6,225 bases of DNA from an uncultured Bacteroidota bacterium (GTDB lineage: Bacteria; Bacteroidota; Bacteroidia; Flavobacteriales; Flavobacteriaceae). Under the pieces are notes generated by a model. The model was not told the DNA's origin, did no database searches, and worked only from the letters and a program-made list of their open reading frames with translations. Of this stretch, positions 1-6,225 are shown one piece after another; position 1 is the first letter of the stretch; each line of letters opens with the position of its first letter. Where the stretch lies: positions 1 to 6,225 of the forward strand of contig CAILTC010000653.1 in assembly GCA_903837025.1 (NCBI GenBank). Reading direction: 5' to 3'. A program made the position numbers and the translations under genes.

Positions 1-2955
1 ATATTTAGTAAACGTAAACAGGTTAGAAGCTGATACATATAACCTTAATTGAGATAATTTAAATTTTTTAATTAGATTATTATCAAAATTATATCCTAAT
101 TGAATGTTTTTGACTCTAACATAGGAACCATCTTCTAAGAATCGTGTTGAAGGTAATGTGTTATTTGATTTAGCATTCCACGAAGCCCTTGGTTGTGAAT
201 TACTTGTACCTTCACCTGTCCAATGTTCATCATAATATCTTTGAGTCACATTAAATGGACGGTAAAAACCTTCAATATCTGTATTGATTTGATTGTATAT
301 TTTCTGACCAGAAGCTCCTGCTACAAAAATTGATAAATCAAAATTCTTGTAGACAAAATCCAAGTTTAAGCCATAAGTAACCTTCGGAATTGGGCTTCCC
401 ACATGCACACGATCTAAATTATTGATAACACCATCATGATTCACATCTTTGTATTTCACATCTCCTGGCAAAATACCAGAACCTTGATACGCATGGGTAA
501 AAACATCAGTTGCATTTTGAAAAATCCCTTCTTGTTGATAAAGGAAAAAAGAACCTACTTGATATCCAACTTCTGTTTTCGTCGCATAAACACCATTGTC
601 TATTCGACCTGCTAAGATTGGACTATCTAATTGCATTACTTCATTATGTAATAAAGCCGCATTTCCTTTAATCGAATAACTAAAATCATCTGATATTTTA
701 TTACGATAAGTAACATCAAACTCAAACCCTCTATTTAGCACTTTTCCAGTATTATATTCAGGAGGAGTAGCATAACCATTCGATGACGGGTCTGATATTT
801 GCAAAAGCATATTTTGCGTAATTTTATTATAAAAATCAAATGTAAATGCTAGTTTTCCACTAAAAAAACTAATATCAGTTCCAACATCTACTTGATTACT
901 TGTTGCCCATTTTAAAGACTCATTACCCATTGAAACAACTGCGCTTCCTTGTTGAATTGCGCCTCCAAAAGGATAATTAAAATAATTTGCTATTAAGGAA
1001 GAATAGGCAAAATTTGGAATTTGTTGATCCCCAACTGATCCATAACCCATTCTAAGCATCCATTTGCTTATAAGCTTACTGTTTTTGAGAAAATCTTTGT
1101 CAATTCTCCATCCTAGTGATGTAGAATAAAAATTACCCCATCTATTACCATTCATAAATCTTGAAGATCCATCTCTTCTTATCATTGCGGTGGCAAAATA
1201 TTTATCACTAAAATTGTAATTTACTTTTCCAAAGTAAGACAACAATTTGGACTCATCTGTAGATTCATTATTTGTCTTAATACCTGTCCCATTTCCTAGT
1301 TTATCCAAAAGTGGATTTTGATCAACAAAACTTCTATCCGTTGCTACAACAAACATGGATTTATTATCAATACTTTCCGTACCTAATAATCCGCCTAAAT
1401 GATGTTTTTCATTAAACACATGACTATAATTAAGAACATTACTCATTGTTGTGTTAAATCCTTGATTCGTATCTACTTCAAGTGAATTTGGATTGTTAAT
1501 TCTATTATTTGTTCCCCAATTTTTATTAAATGTATCTTGTCTATAGTTCGATCTATCTAAACCAAGAGTTGAAACAAAAAACAAATCATTCGAAAATTTT
1601 ATTTTGAAATTAATGTCTCCAAAAAGTCCATTCGTAACTTTCACATTGCTCGTGTTACTCAATAATCCTTCTGGGTTATACCCATCTCCAAAAAAATTAG
1701 GTTTGTCAGGCATATCAACAAATCCACCTGTAGCATTATAAATAGGAATAGCAGGACTTCTAAAAAAAGCATATCTCAATGCGTTTCCGCCATTCCCACC
1801 AAGTCCGTCACCCGAGCTTCCTACAATATTATTTTTGTCTTTATATACATTCAAATTAACTCCGGTACTTAACCAGCTTTTCACTTCGGTATTGATACTT
1901 ATTTTACCAGTATATTTTTCATAAGCACTTGCTAATAAAATTCCTTCTTGATTGAAATAACTTCCAGATATATTGTAAGTAGTTTTATCAGAACCTCCGC
2001 TAAAACTTAAATTATATTGTTGAATAGGTGCGTTTCTGAAAACAGATCCTAATTGGTTTATATTCGGCAATGTAGCTGCCAATGCAGGCGTAATTAATGG
2101 TCTAAACAATATTTGCTGATCTTGTGGTAAGGTTGCATTATCATTATTGGCGGCTTCATTATATATTTTAACATATTCGTCCGTAGATGCCATTTTTGTT
2201 AACTTCCCATGTGACTGAACCCCAAAAAGCGAACTGAATGAAATTTTTGCATCTTGTCCTTTTTTACCTTTTTTGGTAGTAATAATCACAACACCATTAT
2301 TTGCTCTAGATCCATATATCGCACATGACGCCGCATCTTTAAGTATGCTAATGTTTTCTATATCTGTAGAAGAAAGATAATCCATTGCATTTTGAGTTGG
2401 TACACCATCTACAATATATAATGGAGAATTACTTCCCGTTAATGAACCTATTCCTCTAATTCTAATTTGAGCACCTTCTCCTGGAGAACCTGTATTTGAC
2501 GTTACAGTAACACCAGAAACAAGACCTTGTAAGGATTGCGAAACATAAGGCGAAACAGATTTATTAAATTCATCAATATTTACTGAAGAAATTGCTCCAG
2601 TAACATCACTCTTTTTTTGTGTTCCGTAACCTACTATTACTACTTCATTTAAAGTATTTGTATTTTCCTGTAGAATAACAATCAATTTCGTTTTGCCATT
2701 TACAGCTACTTCTTTAGTAACATACCCAATATTACTAAAGACCAAAATCGATTTAGAATTTACATCGTTAATTGTGAAATTACCATCAAGATCTGTAACA
2801 GTAGTTTTAGTTGTTCCTTTAATCAAAATATTTACCTGCGGTATTGGTCCTTTACTATCTGAAACTAACCCTTTAATCGTTTGAGCATTTGAAATAGTTC
2901 CAATACACAAACCCCAAAGGAGAACCAATTTATAAATGATACTTTTTTTCATCAT
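1..2955 (-). CDS. SusC/RagA-family TonB-linked outer-membrane receptor (3' end cut off by window edge)
   Basis: An outer-membrane transporter of the SusC type, which imports oligosaccharides (or, in some family members, peptides) with TonB energy, normally with a SusD lipoprotein lid. The frame is open without a stop from ATG 2955 to base 1, giving 985 residues. Family members usually run a little over 1000, so only a short C-terminal piece is missing. Residues 1-24 form a signal peptide (MMKK, a hydrophobic core, then SNA before Gln25). Residues 26 to about 97 are a carboxypeptidase-regulatory-like beta domain (VTDLDGNFTI, SNIGYVTKEV). The plug starts near 100 with LNEVVIVGYGTQKKSDVTGA and contains SPLYIVDGVPT and AIYGSRANNGVVIITTKKG (212-230). 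The rest is beta barrel, including the family motif DVNHDGVIN (837-845). There is no N-terminal STN domain, so signalling through an anti-sigma factor is unlikely, which fits control by the adjacent HTCS. ATG 2952 is an equally possible start. The family is clear; the substrate is unknown. Confidence 0.96.
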   Translation of the reverse strand, partial: MMKKSIIYKLVLLWGLCIGTISNAQTIKGLVSDSKGPIPQVNILIKGTTKTTVTDLDGNFTINDVNSKSILVFSNIGYVTKEVAVNGKTKLIVILQENTNTLNEVVIVGYGTQKKSDVTGAISSVNIDEFNKSVSPYVSQSLQGLVSGVTVTSNTGSPGEGAQIRIRGIGSLTGSNSPLYIVDGVPTQNAMDYLSSTDIENISILKDAASCAIYGSRANNGVVIITTKKGKKGQDAKISFSSLFGVQSHGKLTKMASTDEYVKIYNEAANNDNATLPQDQQILFRPLITPALAATLPNINQLGSVFRNAPIQQYNLSFSGGSDKTTYNISGSYFNQEGILLASAYEKYTGKISINTEVKSWLSTGVNLNVYKDKNNIVGSSGDGLGGNGGNALRYAFFRSPAIPIYNATGGFVDMPDKPNFFGDGYNPEGLLSNTSNVKVTNGLFGDINFKIKFSNDLFFVSTLGLDRSNYRQDTFNKNWGTNNRINNPNSLEVDTNQGFNTTMSNVLNYSHVFNEKHHLGGLLGTESIDNKSMFVVATDRSFVDQNPLLDKLGNGTGIKTNNESTDESKLLSYFGKVNYNFSDKYFATAMIRRDGSSRFMNGNRWGNFYSTSLGWRIDKDFLKNSKLISKWMLRMGYGSVGDQQIPNFAYSSLIANYFNYPFGGAIQQGSAVVSMGNESLKWATSNQVDVGTDISFFSGKLAFTFDFYNKITQNMLLQISDPSSNGYATPPEYNTGKVLNRGFEFDVTYRNKISDDFSYSIKGNAALLHNEVMQLDSPILAGRIDNGVYATKTEVGYQVGSFFLYQQEGIFQNATDVFTHAYQGSGILPGDVKYKDVNHDGVINNLDRVHVGSPIPKVTYGLNLDFVYKNFDLSIFVAGASGQKIYNQINTDIEGFYRPFNVTQRYYDEHWTGEGTSNSQPRASWNAKSNNTLPSTRFLEDGSYVRVKNIQLGYNFDNNLIKKFKLSQLRLYVSASNLFTFTKY

Positions 2956-2999
2956 AATAAATTATTAAATAGGTTACTAATAGGTATATTTTTTTTCAT
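2952..2999 (-). CDS. Possible 15-residue leader ORF overlapping the susC start
   Basis: An ATG at 2999-2997 opens a 15-codon frame, MKKNIPISNLFNNLL, ending in TGA at 2954-2952. That TGA overlaps the first susC ATG (2955-2953) as ATGA, the arrangement often seen in translationally coupled genes. No ribosome binding site is evident, the second to fourth codons come from an A-run, and AT-rich leaders often contain such frames by chance. It is listed because the exact stop/start overlap could matter for susC translation; it is probably not a functional peptide. Confidence 0.12.
   Translation of the reverse strand: MKKNIPISNLFNNLL
2968..2985. repeat. Short direct repeat in the susC leader
   Basis: The 7-mer AATAGGT occurs at 2968-2974 and again at 2979-2985, with an 11-bp period (about one helical turn). 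It lies 13-30 bp upstream of the susC start, in the probable untranslated leader. It may be chance in AT-rich sequence; no function is assigned. Confidence 0.3.
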
Positions 3000-3045
3000 T
3001 TTTTAAGGGTTTGTTGGTTAATATATCGTTGTAGTATTCTGGCAA

Positions 3046-3053
3046 TAAAATTA
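3046..3053 (-). promoter_or_regulatory. Weak candidate -7 box for the susC-like gene
   Basis: The minus strand reads TAATTTTA here, matching seven of eight positions of the Bacteroidota -7 consensus TAnnTTTG. A -33 element would fall near 3072-3080, where there is no TTTG but where the proximal AGTGTACACT copy lies. A poor -33 element beside an activator site would suit an activator-dependent promoter. Transcription would start near 3040, leaving a leader of about 85 nt. In such AT-rich DNA this match could easily be chance. Confidence 0.2.
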
Positions 3054-3064
3054 GTTGTAGAGCA

Positions 3065-3103
3065 TAAAAAAAAGTGTACACTATTTCGTCAAAAGTGTAC
3101 ACT
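3065..3103 (-). terminator. Possible intrinsic terminator of the HTCS gene
   Basis: Read on the minus strand, the two AGTGTACACT copies can pair as a 10-bp stem with an 11-nt loop. The second arm ends in a run of eight T residues (3073-3066) before an A at 3065. The structure begins about 40 nt after the HTCS stop codon. Stem plus T-tract is the form of a rho-independent terminator, but the stem has only four G-C pairs, so it would be weak. The same bases are the operator candidate; sequence alone does not decide between the two, and both could be true. Confidence 0.35.
3070..3103. promoter_or_regulatory. Tandem palindromes with 21-bp spacing, candidate HTCS operator
   Basis: The sequence holds two perfect copies of the self-complementary 10-mer AGTGTACACT, at 3073-3082 and 3094-3103. 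They sit inside 13-bp direct repeats AAAAGTGTACACT (3070-3082 and 3091-3103). The centres are 21 bp apart, two helical turns, so both copies face the same side of the DNA. AraC-family activators are known to bind paired direct repeats at about this spacing. The element lies between the HTCS gene and the susC-like gene, about 118 bp upstream of the susC start. Inferred: it is the HTCS binding site for activating susC. The alternatives are a site for another dimeric regulator, or the terminator hairpin listed separately. Confidence 0.5.
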
Positions 3104-3142
3104 CATATAAAAATCGCTGTATTTCAGCAGTTTAAAAAATAA

Positions 3143-6100
3143 TTAATTCTTATAAATATATTTGAGTTGATAATTTTTTGGAGTAATGCTATACATTTTA
3201 TTAAATTCTCTGTAAAAATAAGAACGATTATTAAACCCAGATTGATAGCAAACTTCGGAAACCGTCAATATATTTTTACGCAACAACTCAGCAGCATATT
3301 TTAATCGTATGGTGCGAATTAAATCTCCTGGAGTAAGTCCGAAAATTTGTTTAATTTTTCGATATAATTGCGAATTACTAATCCCTAATTCTTTTTCGAT
3401 AAATAAACTTTGAAGATTTTCGTTATCAATGTTTTTACGAATCACTTCAATTACCTTTTTTATAAAATCCTTTTCCTCATTATCTATAGGTAAAGTAGAT
3501 AGATTTTCGATAAGGGTATCTTGTGAAAAATGCTTGAATATAAGTTCCTTTTCCTCAATCAATTTTTGAATTCGTACCAATAAATGATCGGGGTGAAATG
3601 GTTTTGGAATATACGAATTAGCTCCACTTTCTAAACCTTCTATTCGATGCAAAACCGAATCTTTGGCGGTAAGCATTATAAAAGGAATATGGCAGGTTTT
3701 AATATTTTTTTTGACATTCTTACAAAGTTCCACTCCATCCATCATTGGCATCATTACATCACTAATGATTAAATCAGGACTTTCTTTTTCGAGAATATCC
3801 ATAGCTTCCAAACCATTATAAGCTGAACTAATTTTATATTTTGTACTTAATAATTCATTCAAAAACAAATGAATTTCCTTTTCATCTTCAACTATCAACA
3901 AGGATTTTCTAGTATCAGCAAGAACATCTATAGACGAAATTTTATTTGGCACTTCATTTCCATTAGTTGGATTTTCTTCAAGAATGTTTTTAAGATGGTG
4001 CGAAATCAAAACCGAACTTACTTCTGCGTCCAATTCTTTTTGCTCAAAATCGGATTTCCCACAAGGCAACAATATTGTAAAAGTGGTCGATTCGTTGGCA
4101 ATACTAGAAACCAAAATTTCTCCACGCAAAACAGTAACTAATTTTTTGATGTATGCCAACCCAATTCCCGTTCTAAACATGTCATTGTCCGCTTTATTAT
4201 TGGTATCCGACAAGAAAAAACGGTCGAACAAAGAATCTAATTTTTCTTTCGGAATTCCTTTTCCAGTATTTGTAATTGTAATGTTTAATTTTTTTGAATC
4301 TTCGCCTTGAAGGCAAAACTGAAGATCAATTTTCCCGTTTATTGGTGTGTATTTAAAAGCATTTGACATTAAATTAAACACGATTTTTTCTATTTTATCC
4401 TTGTCAAACCATCCCGATAATTCAGAAGGAATTTCTAGATTATAATCGATGTTTTTTTCCAAAGCCCATTCGTCAAACAATTCGGCGATTTGTTCAATCA
4501 AGTTAACAAGGTCAAATTCTTTGGCGGTAATTTCTAAATAATCGTATTCAGCTTTTCTAAATTCGAGCAATTGCTGGGTCAAAAATAATAATCGCGAAGA
4601 ATTTCGCTGAATCATCTGAACAAATTTCTGGTTTCTTTTATCCAAATTCGATGCTTCAGAAAGTTTCTGGATTGGTCCCACAATCAATGTCAAAGGCGTT
4701 TGAAACTCGTGGGCGATGTCCGTGAAAAAATTAAGTTTATTTTCGTGAAGTTCCTCTTCTCGTTTCCTAAAAAGGATATTCTGACTTAACGATTGCTGCT
4801 TTTTATAATAACTTAAAACAAAAAGAATAAAAAGTGCCGTCAATATAAAATAAACCAACATCGCCACTGTCGATTGCCAGAAAACAGGTTTCACCTTAAT
4901 ATCGATTGCATGCACTGGTTTGCTCCAAACGCCGTCGCTATTCGACCATTTTATCCACAACGAATAATTTCCCTGCGGAACGTTTGTAAAGGAAATAATT
5001 CTTCGATTATTGATGAAATTCCAATTCTTGTCGAAATTTGTCAATTGATAAGCATATTTGCATTTATCGCTATTGGTAAACGTCAAAGCGGCTAACTCAA
5101 TGTCGAAAAAATTCTGATTATATTTTAAAACAATAGAAGGATTTATTTTTGAATTTGGAGAAATCACCAATCCTTGATAATACGGAATTGGCTGATTTTG
5201 CCCGCTGATTTTGTCAATTAAAATATCCGGAATAACCGAAGATTCTCGAATTTTTTGTGGCAGAAAGTAATTAAATCCTTTTATTCCGCCCATAAAAATA
5301 TAGTCCGATTTTAGATTTTGATAGAAAGCACCATCGGCAAATTCGTTATTTTGAAGCCCTTCATTTTTAGTGTAATTAATGAATTTAGAACCATCAATAA
5401 CAAAATTTGACAAACCAAAATTCGTACTTATCCAAAGATTCGATTTTTTGTCAGAAACAATTCCGTGAATGGTATTATTAGGAAGCCCATCTTTTACGGT
5501 GAAGCTTTTAAAAGTTGCTTTTCCATCACTTTTTATGTCTTCCAATACATTCAATCCAAAACTAGTTCCTATCCAAAGTCTATTTTTCGCATCGGTTTGC
5601 AAACACAAAACATCATTATTAGAAAGACTTTTAGAATCGTTAACTATGTTTTTATACGTGTGAAAAACTTCAGTTTTCTTGTCAAAAAAATTCAATCCTC
5701 CTAATCGCGTGCCAATCCAAAGTTGGTTTTTATTCTTTGGAATTATAGAAAAAACAATATTGCTGCTCAATGATTTTTCTCCAGTATTGTCAGCAATATA
5801 TTTCTTAAATTCGGTGACTTTAAGTTTATCGCCAGAGCGATCTATTTTGCAACGAATCATTCCATTTCCATTGGTTCCCAACCAAATAAATCCTTCGTCA
5901 TCCTGATAAATAGCATAAGTCGACTTAAAATAATCGCATTTTTCATTGCCTAGAATCTCAGACCAATTGATAAGTTTCGATTTATTAAGGTCGAAAACCG
6001 TAATTCCGTCGCCATCAGTTCCAATAAAAATGAGGTTTTCTTGCCCTTTGCATAAGGAAAAAACCGAATTATTGATGATGCTATTTCCTTCATTAAAATT

Positions 6101-6225
6101 TTGATATTGCGAAGATTTCTCCGCATTTAGATAAAAATTAGAAGGAAAACGGAATAATCCTTTCCCTTTGGTACCTACCCAAAAAGAATTGTTCGCTACT
6201 TCTAAAAATGCTCTGACAATTCCTC
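3143..6225 (-). CDS. Hybrid two-component system (HTCS) sensor kinase/response regulator with AraC-type DNA-binding domain (5' end beyond window)
   Basis: A one-protein sensor and transcription factor of the kind that controls Bacteroidota PULs. The frame is open from the right edge to TAA at 3145-3143, giving 1026 residues, counted here from the first whole codon at 6223. Reg_prop propeller repeats are seen near 14 (FWVGTKGKG), 66 (FIGTDGDG), 113 (IWLGTNGNG), 168 (LWIGTRLGG), 216 (LWIGTSFG) and 263 (LWISTNFG). A Y_Y_Y domain spans about 373-444 and a membrane helix about 450-472. The HisKA domain has HEFQTPLTLI with the phospho-accepting His505 (4709-4711). The ATPase domain spans about 606-721 (NLMSNAFKYT at 617). 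The receiver spans about 774-889, with acidic pair Glu779/Asp780, phospho-accepting Asp822 (3758-3760), Thr852 and Lys874. The AraC-type HTH spans about 927-1024 (SGFNNRSYFYREF). Family members often have 1300-1450 residues, so the signal peptide and first propeller blades lie off the window. ATP motifs G1 (Asn652) and G2 (Arg684) are unusual. TTG 5881 is internal (IWLGT), not a start. It probably activates the susC-like gene 187 bp downstream. Confidence 0.96.
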   Translation of the reverse strand, partial: GIVRAFLEVANNSFWVGTKGKGLFRFPSNFYLNAEKSSQYQNFNEGNSIINNSVFSLCKGQENLIFIGTDGDGITVFDLNKSKLINWSEILGNEKCDYFKSTYAIYQDDEGFIWLGTNGNGMIRCKIDRSGDKLKVTEFKKYIADNTGEKSLSSNIVFSIIPKNKNQLWIGTRLGGLNFFDKKTEVFHTYKNIVNDSKSLSNNDVLCLQTDAKNRLWIGTSFGLNVLEDIKSDGKATFKSFTVKDGLPNNTIHGIVSDKKSNLWISTNFGLSNFVIDGSKFINYTKNEGLQNNEFADGAFYQNLKSDYIFMGGIKGFNYFLPQKIRESSVIPDILIDKISGQNQPIPYYQGLVISPNSKINPSIVLKYNQNFFDIELAALTFTNSDKCKYAYQLTNFDKNWNFINNRRIISFTNVPQGNYSLWIKWSNSDGVWSKPVHAIDIKVKPVFWQSTVAMLVYFILTALFILFVLSYYKKQQSLSQNILFRKREEELHENKLNFFTDIAHEFQTPLTLIVGPIQKLSEASNLDKRNQKFVQMIQRNSSRLLFLTQQLLEFRKAEYDYLEITAKEFDLVNLIEQIAELFDEWALEKNIDYNLEIPSELSGWFDKDKIEKIVFNLMSNAFKYTPINGKIDLQFCLQGEDSKKLNITITNTGKGIPKEKLDSLFDRFFLSDTNNKADNDMFRTGIGLAYIKKLVTVLRGEILVSSIANESTTFTILLPCGKSDFEQKELDAEVSSVLISHHLKNILEENPTNGNEVPNKISSIDVLADTRKSLLIVEDEKEIHLFLNELLSTKYKISSAYNGLEAMDILEKESPDLIISDVMMPMMDGVELCKNVKKNIKTCHIPFIMLTAKDSVLHRIEGLESGANSYIPKPFHPDHLLVRIQKLIEEKELIFKHFSQDTLIENLSTLPIDNEEKDFIKKVIEVIRKNIDNENLQSLFIEKELGISNSQLYRKIKQIFGLTPGDLIRTIRLKYAAELLRKNILTVSEVCYQSGFNNRSYFYREFNKMYSITPKNYQLKYIYKN

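Larger units (their letters stand above)
2956..3142. other. Intergenic region between the HTCS and susC-like genes
   Basis: This is the only non-coding stretch, 187 bp and very AT-rich. Apart from the tandem palindromes, the weak promoter match, the short repeat and the possible leader ORF, it holds one small hairpin just after the HTCS stop (GCTG at 3116-3119 pairing with CAGC at 3125-3128, then a few T residues on the minus strand). That hairpin is too short to call a terminator alone. Its size and content fit a separate regulated promoter for the susC-like gene rather than simple read-through from the HTCS gene. Confidence 0.85.

Noticed and set aside
2693..2884. Plus-strand ORF of 63 codons
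   Set aside because: It lies wholly opposite the signal-peptide and N-terminal domain region of the susC-like gene, whose translation matches a known family; the plus-strand product has no recognisable features.
2905..2907. Cys17 in the receptor signal peptide as a lipoprotein lipobox
   Set aside because: The residue before Cys is Leu, where a lipobox needs Gly, Ala or Ser, and a normal cleavage site (SNA before Gln) follows. TonB-linked barrels are not usually lipidated this way.
3070..3103. CRISPR-like repeat pair
   Set aside because: There are only two 13-bp copies with an 8-bp spacer and no further units, too short and too few for a CRISPR array.
3111..3128. Small hairpin after the HTCS stop as the terminator
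   Set aside because: The stem has only four Watson-Crick pairs with a short broken T-run; the larger stem at 3065-3103 is the better candidate.
5879..5881. TTG as the start of the HTCS gene, giving a 912-residue protein
   Set aside because: The frame stays open upstream to the window edge and encodes further Reg_prop repeats. This TTG codes for the Leu of an IWLGT repeat motif, so it is internal.
3869..5906. Several plus-strand ORFs of 64-108 codons
   Set aside because: All are antisense to the kinase, Y_Y_Y and propeller regions of the HTCS gene, overlap one another and show no family motifs; they are shadows of the real frame.

Overview
The window is AT-rich and reads as chromosome of a Bacteroidota species, most likely a Flavobacterium-like member of the Flavobacteriia. 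The evidence is a SusC/RagA-type TonB-dependent receptor next to a hybrid two-component system (HTCS) regulator, a pairing typical of polysaccharide utilization loci (PULs) in that phylum, together with low GC and no visible Shine-Dalgarno sequence before susC.

Layout: both genes lie on the minus strand, so the biological order runs right to left. From 6225 down to 3143 is a large HTCS gene. Its 5' end lies beyond the right edge, and 1026 codons are visible. From 3142 down to 2956 is a 187-bp intergenic region. From 2955 down to 1 is a susC-like gene of which 985 codons are visible; its last few dozen codons are cut off by the left edge. No RNA genes, mobile elements or CRISPR arrays were seen. 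The longest stretch without a gene is the 187-bp gap.

How the parts probably work together: the HTCS senses a glycan fragment in the periplasm through its Reg_prop/Y_Y_Y region. It passes the signal across one membrane helix to its histidine kinase, receiver and AraC-type DNA-binding domains, and switches on the neighbouring transport genes. The receptor would import the glycan across the outer membrane using TonB energy. A SusD-like partner would be expected just beyond the left edge but is not visible. The substrate cannot be read from this window.

The most interesting signal is in the intergenic gap: two perfect copies of the palindrome AGTGTACACT with centres exactly 21 bp apart, inside 13-bp direct repeats. 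The spacing suits an AraC-family dimer, so this is a candidate HTCS operator for susC. The two copies can also pair with each other and are followed on the minus strand by a T-tract, so the element could be, or double as, the HTCS terminator. A 15-codon potential leader ORF whose stop overlaps the susC start is a second, weaker point. I found no clearly new system; this appears to be the regulator/receptor end of an ordinary PUL.
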